64,000 nt of DNA from Bacteroidota bacterium (lineage in GTDB: Bacteria > Bacteroidota > Ignavibacteria > Kryptoniales > JAKASW01): NCBI GenBank assembly GCA_021811615.1, contig JAJZNW010000110.1, positions 1 to 64,000 on the forward strand, read 5' to 3'. Position numbers and translations under genes: made by a program. The notes beneath the pieces are model-generated. The model was not told the origin of the DNA. It did no database searches and was given only the letters and a program-made list of their open reading frames with translations. Numbering within the stretch: the stretch's first letter is position 1; each line of letters opens with the position of its first letter. Below are positions 24,258-33,125 of the stretch, one piece after another.

Positions 24258-24648
24258 GTCGGCCTCCTTGAATCTTATCCTGTTCATCCTTTGTCAATTT
24301 CGCATGAGCAGGTTGGCGCATAGCGGCATAGGCGGCAATTTTTCTTGCGCCTGTGATCGTAGCGAGTTCCTTGGATAACGACGTCATTTTGACTCTAATG
24401 GTGGCATTAGCTTCAGACACGTCATTTTCGATGTTTTTCATCAAAACTGTCATTTCATTCATATTATCGGAACTTGCCAGCGAAACTTTAGCGTCTCGCA
24501 GCGCGCGCAGGGATTCAATAAGGGCGACACGTTGGCCCGTCAACCCGGCAGCCTCCTGCATGTCGCCCCGGGATATCGCGAGTTTGATCTGAGAGGCATT
24601 TCTTGCCAGTTCCCGAATTATCCTTACAGCCTCTTGTTCTTTGTTCAT
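24247..24648 (-). CDS. flgN: FlgN-like flagellar export chaperone
   Basis: 133 residues, almost entirely helical and charged, with the FlgN-type C-terminal segment ITGARKIAAYAAM. In other bacteria FlgN binds the hook-associated proteins FlgK and FlgL and keeps them export-competent. It lies 48 bases after fliD and overlaps flgM by 11 bases, a common late-flagellar order. FliT is the alternative, but the adjoining flgM supports FlgN. ATG start without a strong ribosome binding site. Confidence 0.7.
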   Translation of the reverse strand: MNKEQEAVRIIRELARNASQIKLAISRGDMQEAAGLTGQRVALIESLRALRDAKVSLASSDNMNEMTVLMKNIENDVSEANATIRVKMTSLSKELATITGARKIAAYAAMRQPAHAKLTKDEQDKIQGGRHGY

Positions 24649-24696
24649 CTTAAAATTTCTGCTTTGGAACTGAGTCTTCCATAACCGGGAGTGATG

Positions 24697-26205
24697 TCAT
24701 ACAGCCATTCCGCTCGATGCCATACCGCTCCAGATATTGTTCAGGTTACTCTGGGTTTGGCTGAGTTGAATAAGCGTCGACTCGTACGCCGAGTACTCCT
24801 GCTGCATGGCGTTCGCCTGCAAATTAATACTCTGCTGCATTGAGGTTATCATGTTGTTCATCTGAGTCACCTGGTCCTGAGCGCCATTGATCTTCTGATC
24901 CATGACGCCCCCCGGATTGGTGAACTGTTGAAGCAGGGTATTAAGCTGAGTCGCAACACCCGAAGAGGAATTGAAAAGCGCTATGACAGCGCCCGGGTTG
25001 GATGTGAGAGCGCTGTTGAGCTTCGACTGGTCGCTGATCGAAAGAGTGCCGTCGTTGTTCAGTGTGATCCCAATGGCGCTCAATGAACTCGGTCCGCCGC
25101 TGGCAGCCGAACTCACCTGCCCCATCACCACATTCTCCAGCGACATTTGAAGATTCATTATGCTGACATCGCCGGCAAGAGCTCCTCTGGTAACCGTCTG
25201 GTTGCCCGACGAGTCTGTGGATGTGGTATCGGTGATGTCGGTATTGAGGGTCGACATGACACTATTGTACTTGCTTATGAACGTGTTCAATGTCGTCTGA
25301 ATAGCGCTGGTATCCGGGCCGACCGTGAGGGTAACCGGATTAGCGGTCGATTGCTGGGACCCGGCCAGGTTCAGCGTGACGCCGGTCAGGACATTTGAAA
25401 CGGTGTTCGAGCCGCTGACGATCGGTATGCCGTCGAGTGTGAAATTCGCGTCGAGCGTGCTTGTCGAGCTGTTCACATATCCCGCGCCGGTAGAGGTAGA
25501 AGCGGTGCGCGAGCTTATTACACTGCTCGTCCATCCGACGTTCTGCAACAATGTGCCTGTCACGTCGGCGACGCTTATCGCATTTGCAGATCCGGTATCG
25601 GTGCTTTGAAAGACAAGCCGGGAAGTGGTCGACGTATCGTTGACAACCGAAGCGGTGACTCCCGCGCCGGCTGAATTAACAGCGTTCGCAATGTTTGTCA
25701 GCACCGTCGAGTTTGTATCGCCGGCCGCCACGTTCACGTTTACATTCGTGGCTTTACCATTGACCGTTATGGAGAATGTGAATGTACCCGCCCCGGTGGC
25801 AGTGGAGATAGTCGTGCCGGATTGAGTCAGTTCGTTCGAGATAAGGGTGTCGCTTTTCGCAAGCTGGGAAACGAATACCGAGTGCGTTCCGGCAGTAGCT
25901 GTGGGCTGTGCAGTAGCGGTTACCACCGAGCTATCTGAAGATGTTGCGGTTTGTACGGCGAGTGGAGAGAGCGTCCCGACCTGGGACAGGCTGCTTGCCT
26001 GTGACTGCAGGTTTGAGAGTGTGCTTTTGAGAGTCTGGTATACCGAGATCGTCGAGTTAATCGACGAGACCTGCGCCTGCATATTGTACACAGGCGTGCT
26101 AATAGACTGGACGTAAGCCTGTACGAGCTGGTCGACCACCGATGAGGTCGACGCATTCGTGCTCAAACTGGGAGCGGAAGCAAGGCTTGAAATGGAAGAA
26201 GACAT
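24697..26205 (-). CDS. fliD: Flagellar filament cap protein FliD (HAP2)
   Basis: 502 residues. The N-terminal FliD domain spans about 10-110 (VDQLVQAYVQSISTPVYNMQ, then coiled-coil), the variable middle contains immunoglobulin-like Ser/Thr-rich strands, and the C-terminal FliD domain about 290-490 shows ALAGDVSIMNLQMSLENVV and SLSAIGITLNNDGTLSISD. These are the hallmarks of the filament cap protein that guides flagellin folding at the tip. GGGAGG precedes the ATG. It lies 16 bases after fliS. Confidence 0.95.
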   Translation of the reverse strand: MSSSISSLASAPSLSTNASTSSVVDQLVQAYVQSISTPVYNMQAQVSSINSTISVYQTLKSTLSNLQSQASSLSQVGTLSPLAVQTATSSDSSVVTATAQPTATAGTHSVFVSQLAKSDTLISNELTQSGTTISTATGAGTFTFSITVNGKATNVNVNVAAGDTNSTVLTNIANAVNSAGAGVTASVVNDTSTTSRLVFQSTDTGSANAISVADVTGTLLQNVGWTSSVISSRTASTSTGAGYVNSSTSTLDANFTLDGIPIVSGSNTVSNVLTGVTLNLAGSQQSTANPVTLTVGPDTSAIQTTLNTFISKYNSVMSTLNTDITDTTSTDSSGNQTVTRGALAGDVSIMNLQMSLENVVMGQVSSAASGGPSSLSAIGITLNNDGTLSISDQSKLNSALTSNPGAVIALFNSSSGVATQLNTLLQQFTNPGGVMDQKINGAQDQVTQMNNMITSMQQSINLQANAMQQEYSAYESTLIQLSQTQSNLNNIWSGMASSGMAV

Positions 26206-26221
26206 GAATGCCTCCCGTTTC

Positions 26222-26545
26222 TCACGACAGTTTAAAAGCTTGTGCCCATGTAGAACGGAGTTGTCCGATGATCCTGGCTACTTCGTCGAAGTTCCCCTTC
26301 TGGGCCTGGTTCTGACAATATCTATACAGTTTAAAAAAACCGAGCGAGACTTCTTTATACTCGAAATTGAGGGCGGCAATCAACTGGGTCAGGCCCGCAC
26401 TGACGTTATCGTAATTCCTTGCCTTCGAATTAACGATAACATGGTCATAGACCTTGAGTATCAGTTGAACAGGACTCAAGCTCATTATTTCGTTCTGCTT
26501 GTAATGATTTAGAGCTTTCTTAGGCTTATACGATATGGTTTCCAT
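26222..26545 (-). CDS. fliS: Flagellar export chaperone FliS
   Basis: 107 residues, all helical. YKQNEIMSLSPVQLILKVYDHVI near the N-terminus (positions about 15-37) and the following helix pattern match FliS, which binds the C-terminus of unpolymerised flagellin and prevents early assembly. It is shorter than the usual 120-140 residues, with the C-terminal helix trimmed. It lies between flagellin and fliD, the usual order, and behind the flagellin terminator; AAGGTGAGG precedes the ATG. Confidence 0.88.
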   Translation of the reverse strand: METISYKPKKALNHYKQNEIMSLSPVQLILKVYDHVIVNSKARNYDNVSAGLTQLIAALNFEYKEVSLGFFKLYRYCQNQAQKGNFDEVARIIGQLRSTWAQAFKLS

Positions 26546-26592
26546 CGCCTCACCTTGATTTCACTATCAGTTCAAGTAATCAGTTGTATGGA

Positions 26593-26634
26593 TAAAAAAA
26601 AGGAGACCCGTCCAGGAAGGATCCATGGACGGGT
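26593..26634 (-). terminator. Rho-independent terminator of flagellin
   Basis: Minus strand ACCCGTCCA ... TGGACGGGT (nine perfect pairs, 11-base loop) followed by CTCC and eight T. It separates the flagellin transcript from fliS-fliD-flgN-flgM. Confidence 0.9.
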
Positions 26635-26647
26635 TTCCACAAGCCGA

Positions 26648-27475
26648 TTACGGGAACAGCTTCAGAATGCCGCCGGGTTGTGCATTTGCCTGCGCCAATT
26701 GAACCGTAGCGGTTTGTTCCAGAATCTGGAGCTGAGTCGCCTGGACCTGGACCTGAGCGATGTTTGCATCCATTATCTGGCTCGCTGCCGCCTGAGTATT
26801 GGTGATAGACGTCTGCAGAACCTGCTGCTTGAAGCTAAGCCGGGACTCGAGAGAACCGACGTACTGCAATTGCGAAGTAACCGTGTTGATGGCATTGTCG
26901 ACGCTGGTGAGTGCGTTCGCGATGTTCGTCGTGGTCAGTCCCGTGAGACCGAGGGCCGACGAGTCGATCGCGGTAGACAATGAAACCGACAAGGTGTCTC
27001 CGCTATCGGCGCCCACCTGGAAGGTCTTGCCTGTAAACACGTTATTCAGCAGCTGCTGGCCGTTGAACTTAGTCTCCGTTATCGTCTGGCCAACTTCATT
27101 CAGGTAATCATTGACCTGTGTGACTATGGCGCCGAGTTCCGAGGAACCCAGTCCGGCATTACCTGCCTCAGTCACGAGGGTTTTGATGTTTACGAGAATG
27201 TTGTTGATAGCCTGAAGACCGCCTTCAGCGGTGGAAAGAACGCTTTGTGCGTCCCCAACGTTCGTTAAAGCCTGGCTCAACCCCGCAGCCCTGGCGTTCA
27301 ACTTCGTGCCGATGGTGTACCCAGCAGGATCAACGCCGACGCTGTTGATTCGCTTGCCGGTAGCCAGCTGCAGCTCAGCCTGGTTCAGCTGCTGGTTGAT
27401 GTTGTCCAACGCATTGTAAGCGTTCTGCGCGCCGATGTTAGTCGCAATGCGGAACCCCGATGTGAAATCGGACAT
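26648..27475 (-). CDS. fliC: Flagellin
   Basis: 275 residues, containing essentially only the D0/D1 core. N-terminal helices about 1-135 (NIGAQNAYNALDNINQQLNQ, ELQLATGKRINSV) and C-terminal helices about 190-275 (VGSLESRLSFKQQVLQTSI, ILEQTATVQLAQANAQPGG) are typical, while the surface D2/D3 domains are absent, giving a short flagellin. GGAGGT precedes the ATG. A sigma28-type promoter lies ~220 bases upstream with a structured leader between. The glycosyltransferase gene upstream could modify Ser/Thr residues of this protein (inference). Confidence 0.96.
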   Translation of the reverse strand: MSDFTSGFRIATNIGAQNAYNALDNINQQLNQAELQLATGKRINSVGVDPAGYTIGTKLNARAAGLSQALTNVGDAQSVLSTAEGGLQAINNILVNIKTLVTEAGNAGLGSSELGAIVTQVNDYLNEVGQTITETKFNGQQLLNNVFTGKTFQVGADSGDTLSVSLSTAIDSSALGLTGLTTTNIANALTSVDNAINTVTSQLQYVGSLESRLSFKQQVLQTSITNTQAAASQIMDANIAQVQVQATQLQILEQTATVQLAQANAQPGGILKLFP

Positions 27476-27688
27476 GGTACTATACCTCCATGTTATTTTT
27501 TTGAGCGACGTCCATGCCGCTCGTTGAATTCCGCAGGTCCTTCTCCATCGGACTCAAGTCCGATCGGATGTGTGCCGGACCTCCGGTTAGAGGAGTTATT
27601 AGTTCAAGGCCGACCGGCGGCTCTCCTCTCGCCACCGCTCCCGCGAGCCCAAGCCTTTGAAGCCTTTCCGGGCTCACGAGCGTGCCTT
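27476..27688 (-). promoter_or_regulatory. Structured 5' leader of flagellin mRNA
   Basis: About 210 bases between the predicted transcription start and the flagellin ATG. On the minus strand it contains a perfect 8-base-pair hairpin ATCGGACT-TG-AGTCCGAT, enclosed by AGGTCC and GGACCT, and a separate GAGGAG/CTCCTC pair. A 65-codon open frame runs through it but looks fortuitous. The pairing suggests control at the RNA level. Confidence 0.6.
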
Positions 27689-27695
27689 AACAGTA

Positions 27696-27722
27696 GTATC
27701 GGAAGTCGTTACGGGAACTTTA
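27696..27722 (-). promoter_or_regulatory. Sigma28 (FliA) promoter of flagellin
   Basis: Minus strand TAAAGTTC (27715-27722), 11-base spacer, TCCGATAC (27696-27703). This is close to the sigma28 consensus TAAAGTTT-N11-GCCGATAA in both sequence and spacing. Confidence 0.82.
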
Positions 27723-27770
27723 GAGGTTTTCCCCTTCGATTGCTCCCCACAACCGAAGAGCCTGCCGGAT

Positions 27771-28760
27771 TCAGATCTTGAGCAGTTCCTTGCAGGCCTT
27801 GATGAGGTGTTCGAGCTGAATATCGAGCCTTAGATTGCTCCCGCCGTTCTCGCGGATTTTAAGGAGCATCTGGTAGCCGTCGGTTATCCTATTCATGGAA
27901 AGGAGGCCGACTGCCGCCACGTACATCGCTATGCCATTTGCCGGATTGTAGTCGAGACACCGGCGAGCATACATTACCGCATCGTCGTTCTCATTCCGTT
28001 CAAGCGCCAACTGGGACATTTTCATAAAAAGCCTCTCAAGTATCGCACTCCCCATCCCGGCACAGTCGAGGGTGAGAACTCTCTTCATTTCTGAGTATGC
28101 TTCTTCCTTCCGTCCCATGCTCATTAATGTAACGCCGGTCTGGTAATGCAAATACGGATCATCAGCTGAATGCAAGAGGGCTTTCTGCAGTATCTCCAGG
28201 TTTCTTTTTCCCCTGTCCACCGTGCCCTGAACAAGTTTCTTAGAATAGCCGTGATGGACAATAAGGAGGTCGGACCGTTCGATCTTTCCGCCGTTCTTCT
28301 CGATGCTCCCCCTGATTTGCTCGTGGACCGGCATCGCGTACCTGTAATTCTTCCGGTTTCTGAAAAGCCTTACTATCATCATGTCTTCATACTTCATCAC
28401 ATCCGTCTCGGGCATCTCACTGCGGACGATCACTTCGAATCCGTCGGCATGCGAAGTCCTGATGACGTCGGGTATCTTCTCTCTCGATTGCCGGCTCAAT
28501 TCCTCATCGGCATCCAGTACGAGGATCCAATTCCCGGTCGCCGATTCAAGAGACAGATTTCTAGCCGCGGAAAAATCGTTCGCCCACGAGCAAGTCACAA
28601 CCCTGGCCCGATGCCTTCTGGCAATTTCAACCGTAGAATCGGTCGAACCGGTATCGACAATTATCATCTCGTCCGCCACGCCGTCTGCGCTTTTCAAGCA
28701 CGCGTCGAGATATTCTGCTTCGTTCCTGACTATCATGCAAAGTGATACACCGGTCTGCAT
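27771..28760 (-). CDS. GT2-family glycosyltransferase with C-terminal TPR-like helices, next to flagellin
   Basis: 329 residues from the ATG at 28760, preferred to the ATG at 28769 because GGAGG then has normal spacing. GT-A domain about 1-200: LCMIVRNEAEYLDACLKSA, IIVDTGSTDSTVEIA, NWILVLDADEEL (the DAD metal-binding motif). The C-terminal part about 200-329 is helical and TPR-like. This architecture (also seen in SunS-like protein glycosyltransferases) often modifies proteins. It lies between a sensory protein (45-base gap) and flagellin, so flagellin glycosylation is a reasonable guess, not shown by sequence. Confidence 0.85.
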   Translation of the reverse strand: MQTGVSLCMIVRNEAEYLDACLKSADGVADEMIIVDTGSTDSTVEIARRHRARVVTCSWANDFSAARNLSLESATGNWILVLDADEELSRQSREKIPDVIRTSHADGFEVIVRSEMPETDVMKYEDMMIVRLFRNRKNYRYAMPVHEQIRGSIEKNGGKIERSDLLIVHHGYSKKLVQGTVDRGKRNLEILQKALLHSADDPYLHYQTGVTLMSMGRKEEAYSEMKRVLTLDCAGMGSAILERLFMKMSQLALERNENDDAVMYARRCLDYNPANGIAMYVAAVGLLSMNRITDGYQMLLKIRENGGSNLRLDIQLEHLIKACKELLKI

Positions 28761-28804
28761 CCGAATCATCCTCCGAGTTTGCCGACAAAGGCCCTAAGCC
28801 GGGA

Positions 28805-31800
28805 TCACATCGGCCTGAAACGCGTTATGGTATCCGATTCGAGAGGGCGAAGGGAAATGTGATCCACTCCTTCGGATTTTTCCTCCCCGTCCCGGTTGGT
28901 GAGGAGGACTGTCGTGCAATCCGGCTGCGCCTTCTTCAGCTGGCTGCAGAGCTCTCTACCATTTATGGACGGCAGGCTCAGGTCGACGAAAGCTACGCCG
29001 AATTTTTCGGACTGGAAGAGCTTCGCAGCCTCGACGGCATCGCCGGCGACCTTGAGCCGCGGGAATACCAGCAGAATATTTCTTGATTCCTCCTCGACGA
29101 GATGCTTGTCGTCTTCGACGAGGAGCGCGGTGAGCTCGCTTGGATACGTCCCTTCTGCCGGTCTCGATTCGAAGATTTCAAATGTCATGACGTTGGCCTG
29201 CACATCGGCTTCTACCGTGTAACCGAGCTTTTCGATTTTTGCAACCAGAGCTCGGATACTTGCGCTACCTTCAATCCGGTCCTGATCTACCGCCTCATCC
29301 ACGGCACCGGTAAGTCTTAATCCCACCCGTTTCCCTTTTCCTTCCGCTGCGTCACCCGGGCCGGGCTGGGAAGTTGCGACAAGCACGTCGCATTCCTTCA
29401 ATCCGGAAACCAGGACTACATTGGACAGGAGATCGCGCAGGAGATCGAACGTAGACTGATCGACTCTGAATTCCGCGAGCGATGAAGTCTCAAAGCTTTT
29501 TATCCTGATCGCCGTGTTTGCCTGGCCGGTCCCGGCGGGATTCATCAATACTGTCCTGACGGCCTCAAACAATTCGTCCTGGCCCTTCGATGAGCTGTCG
29601 AGGTCGACCGACATCTCCTTTGCCGCGGCGGCAAGATGAAGGCGAATCTCCTGCATGATCTTATCTTCGCCCTGAACGAAGGAAAGGCGGGAGAGGACAT
29701 TGTCTATTGCGATTCTTGCATTCCTCAGCGAAACCGGGACCCTCTCTATGGATTCGCGCAGAGTTGCCTGCTCTTCTTTCGCCCGGTCCAACCTGGAGCG
29801 CAAGACCGAAGTCTCGGCCTGAAGAGCAGGGAGTTTCATGGCAAATAAACTTCTGATCTTGTCGACAGACAGGCCGACCATGGTACGGGACAGGGGATCG
29901 GCGGAACTCTTTACCGACAACATGCCCAGGCCGACGCTCGAGAAATCGGCCTCGTAGGATCCGGAACCATCGCCATCTTTCTCCACAAGCTCCAGCGGGC
30001 GGCTCGAATCAGTTTCCGCATTCCCGGGAGTAAGGACCACCGACGCCTCTTTCATCTTTGACGACAAAGAGTCCGCAAGCAATTTTACGACGGCTTCGGG
30101 AGTCCCGGCTTTCGAAAGCCTCGTCATGAAATCGCCCATGATTTTTGAATTTTCCAGAAGCTGCACCGAGATCTTCGCTTGTTCCTCGGAACTTCTCCTG
30201 CCTTCAAGCATATCCAGCGAGACGGAAGCGACTGCATTCAGCTCGGATAGCGACGGCGAGACGGCGATGAACCTTAACAAGAGCGCGAGACCCTGGCGCC
30301 TCGATTTGACAGCGAAGTAGAAACCATCGGCTCCTTTCATGTCGGCAGACTCGAGCTGGTTCGCCGGTACAAGCGCGCCGAATTTCGTCGCGGGCAAGGA
30401 TAATTCCTTCGGGAGATTCCCGTTAGAAACTACGAGCGACATCGCGGTCCCCTCGAGAGCGTATACTCCTACCGATTCGGCGGCAAAGACCTGCCGGACC
30501 AGGTCGGTCACGTGGCGGGAGTATTCATCGAATGAGCCGTCTCCCATTCCGGTCAAACCGACCACGGCCCGCGTCACCTTTCCGCTTTCCTCGAATCTCC
30601 GTTCAGCGGACATTCGGGCGTACAGGCCGGCGGCTACAGACGATGCCGCTTTAAGGATGGGGACGAGTTCGTCCGAATACTGCGACTTGGTTGCCGTGGA
30701 AGGAAATGCGATCGAAGCGAAACCGAGAACATCTCCGACCGCGGTGCTTTGCAGAAGGAGCCTCGAATCCCCTGCCGAGATTACATTCATAAGAGTGGAA
30801 TCGGGGATCTCGATCCCTGAGAAAGACCCGCCGTGACGGACAGCAGTCACATCGCTCTCGGTAAGGCCGAGGGAAAGCGACGGTTCTATTCTGCCCGAGG
30901 CTGCCGTCAAGAGGAAGACGTCGGCGGTTCCTCGGGATGTATGGAGAGTCCCCGTTCCTATTACTTTGGCACCGGAATATGCCTCGGCCGTAAGGAGATC
31001 GCTGAGATTTTTGAGTATCGCCTCGAACTTGTCGGCCGAAGGGAGCTCTCTCACGATCACATTCCGCCGTTTTAACTTTTCAATTTCCGCCCGCTGGCCG
31101 ACCTCTTGATTGACAGGTCTGAATCTGTAGACTTGAGTCGTTCCGATCGGTATGTTATCGACTTTGTAGAAACGTCCATTCAATTCACCGGTATCCTCAG
31201 GGCGGGATATCCCGATGCCGGCAAGTATCTTCATGGGGTCGACGCTTTCGTCGAGCCGCAGAGAAAGTTTGTTCCTGGCCGCCACATTTGCGGCACGGAC
31301 AATACCGCTATCTATGACGAAAACGGGATCGTCGACAAAGGACTCAAGCAGGTTGTTCACCATGCCTTGCGCACCGCGGAGTTGCTGCTTCAGCACCTCC
31401 TGCTCGGTGATGTCTTCAAGGAAAAGGAAAGTCGTGTCTTCGGTGACAGCAGCAGAGACATTCAGGTACTTTCTATCTGTGGTGCGGCACATTCGCATGA
31501 CGATCTCTCCCGCACGGAGCTCCGACTTGAAGCTCTCCGGTGACTCTCCGAGGTACCTGAGGAAACCGTCGAAGCTTCTGTCCGCCGAAAGGAATTCCTT
31601 GAATAGGCTTTCGAACATGTCGTTCCACCTGGAAAGTTTTCCCCCGCTGACGGCGGCCGTCGGGAGAAAGCTGTTGAAGAGTCTCCCCGACTCCATCGCC
31701 GACTTTCCAAGTTCTATTTCGATCTTTTTTAATTCAGAGACATCCCGGAATGCATAGAAACTTTTGCCGGCGACATCCCAGTGCGCCACCGAAATGGCTC

Positions 31801-33052
31801 TGCCCCGATTGTCAACGATTTCATGGTCGGTTTCGAGGGCTGCCGGAGAGGCCATCCCGTTCGAGGAAAGGAATTCCCCGAGTAGCTGCCCTTCGTTCAC
31901 ATCGAACATTTCGCGCATGGGGCGGCTCAAGACGGAGATGATTCCATTCGATACGGTCATAACGGGCAAGGCAGCCCCTCGTACGGACTCCTCCGAAAAT
32001 GTCTCGGCTTCACCGACACTCTTCTTCAGGGACTCGTTCTCGGAACGGAGAGCGTCGATAGTCCGACCGAGCTCGTTTCGCAGCTCGATATCGGAAGTGT
32101 CCTCAGAGAGGTAGACTGCCGACAGGCCGCGCCCGCCGTCAGTTTTTTTCCTCGTTACTACATAAGTCTTGAAGTGTCTTCCGGACATCACGACGGATGT
32201 CGGGCGGCTTTCCCCGGCGCCGACTCCGACGAAAAACTCGACGAATTCCTGTCTCGCCACCTGATCCACAAGCGAGGAGAACGATTGTCCTTCGGGCTTT
32301 ACGCCGGGTCCGGCGAGGCGTGCCAGGGCTTCGTTGGTTTCCACTATTATGCCGTGCTCATCGAGAACCGCGGCAGCCAGCGACATTTCATTGAAGAGAT
32401 GAAGGTGTGAACTTTCTTTCTCCCGCAGTTCTCCTTTAAGCTTGACCAGCTGCTCATCGAAACGATCCTGCAGGCTTTGGAGCCGTCCCTTCACCTCCGA
32501 AAGATGAGAAGCCACCTTGAGGAGAAACACAAATCGCCCGAGGTCTTCTCTGAGGGCCGGAGGTTTTTCACGAAGGAGAAGGAGAAGCACCATTTCCGAA
32601 GAGTCGGTCTTCAGGGAAGCGGTGGCGACCAGTTCCGCTCCCAACTCTCGCTGAAGTTTCCTGCAAGCGGCCGATGTGGTCATATCGCCGAGCAGTTGGA
32701 AGAAGTCGTCAGACTCTGTGAAAGTTTCTTCGAACGCTTTCTTCCGGGTACCGGTGAGAGGGATTTTTTCGGGGGACAGCCTGATCCCCGCGATTCTAAA
32801 GAGGTCGGCGATCCGTTTCTGGTTGTCGGCTGAATACGCAGCCAAAGCGGCCGTTCCGCCCGAACGCCTGAAAAGAAACGAGTTGCAGTCGAACGCTTTA
32901 CCGACGGCGGACACTATCGAGCCGACGGTATTTTCAGGCCGCTCCGAGAATATTGTTTCCGAGAGTGCGGCAAAAAAAGCCTCCTGAAATCTCGCGTGGT
33001 GACTCGTCGTGTTTATCGTCTCTGTGGATTTACTTTTTTTCAGATTAAGCAT
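28805..33052 (-). CDS. Giant cytoplasmic PAS/GAF sensor with degenerate kinase core and C-terminal receiver
   Basis: 1415 residues, no membrane segments. By eye: GAF-like about 20-190; coiled coil 190-225; PAS-like domains about 225-330, 365-450, 455-560 and 575-680; further GAF-like domains about 690-1090; a helical dimerisation-like segment and HATPase-like region about 1100-1290; and a receiver domain 1307-1415. No H-box or clear N, G1 or G2 boxes are visible in the HATPase-like region, so it is probably inactive as a kinase. The receiver keeps the acidic pair VEDD and the phospho-acceptor Asp1357 (FVDLSLP), but the conserved Lys-Pro is Arg-Pro (SLRPL). It follows the histidine kinase gene by 73 bases and may receive its phosphate (inference). 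Confidence 0.85.
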   Translation of the reverse strand: MLNLKKSKSTETINTTSHHARFQEAFFAALSETIFSERPENTVGSIVSAVGKAFDCNSFLFRRSGGTAALAAYSADNQKRIADLFRIAGIRLSPEKIPLTGTRKKAFEETFTESDDFFQLLGDMTTSAACRKLQRELGAELVATASLKTDSSEMVLLLLLREKPPALREDLGRFVFLLKVASHLSEVKGRLQSLQDRFDEQLVKLKGELREKESSHLHLFNEMSLAAAVLDEHGIIVETNEALARLAGPGVKPEGQSFSSLVDQVARQEFVEFFVGVGAGESRPTSVVMSGRHFKTYVVTRKKTDGGRGLSAVYLSEDTSDIELRNELGRTIDALRSENESLKKSVGEAETFSEESVRGAALPVMTVSNGIISVLSRPMREMFDVNEGQLLGEFLSSNGMASPAALETDHEIVDNRGRAISVAHWDVAGKSFYAFRDVSELKKIEIELGKSAMESGRLFNSFLPTAAVSGGKLSRWNDMFESLFKEFLSADRSFDGFLRYLGESPESFKSELRAGEIVMRMCRTTDRKYLNVSAAVTEDTTFLFLEDITEQEVLKQQLRGAQGMVNNLLESFVDDPVFVIDSGIVRAANVAARNKLSLRLDESVDPMKILAGIGISRPEDTGELNGRFYKVDNIPIGTTQVYRFRPVNQEVGQRAEIEKLKRRNVIVRELPSADKFEAILKNLSDLLTAEAYSGAKVIGTGTLHTSRGTADVFLLTAASGRIEPSLSLGLTESDVTAVRHGGSFSGIEIPDSTLMNVISAGDSRLLLQSTAVGDVLGFASIAFPSTATKSQYSDELVPILKAASSVAAGLYARMSAERRFEESGKVTRAVVGLTGMGDGSFDEYSRHVTDLVRQVFAAESVGVYALEGTAMSLVVSNGNLPKELSLPATKFGALVPANQLESADMKGADGFYFAVKSRRQGLALLLRFIAVSPSLSELNAVASVSLDMLEGRRSSEEQAKISVQLLENSKIMGDFMTRLSKAGTPEAVVKLLADSLSSKMKEASVVLTPGNAETDSSRPLELVEKDGDGSGSYEADFSSVGLGMLSVKSSADPLSRTMVGLSVDKIRSLFAMKLPALQAETSVLRSRLDRAKEEQATLRESIERVPVSLRNARIAIDNVLSRLSFVQGEDKIMQEIRLHLAAAAKEMSVDLDSSSKGQDELFEAVRTVLMNPAGTGQANTAIRIKSFETSSLAEFRVDQSTFDLLRDLLSNVVLVSGLKECDVLVATSQPGPGDAAEGKGKRVGLRLTGAVDEAVDQDRIEGSASIRALVAKIEKLGYTVEADVQANVMTFEIFESRPAEGTYPSELTALLVEDDKHLVEEESRNILLVFPRLKVAGDAVEAAKLFQSEKFGVAFVDLSLPSINGRELCSQLKKAQPDCTTVLLTNRDGEEKSEGVDHISLRPLESDTITRFRPM

Positions 33053-33125
33053 AAGGATTCGGATTGATAATGTATGACGGGAACAAAGGTATCACTCGAA
33101 GAAGGAAAGGGATCTCCTCCCCTTC

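Noticed and set aside
27480-27677. 65-codon open frame directly before flagellin
   Set aside because: It runs through the structured leader, has no recognisable motif, and ends inside the flagellin ribosome binding site; the stems explain the sequence better.
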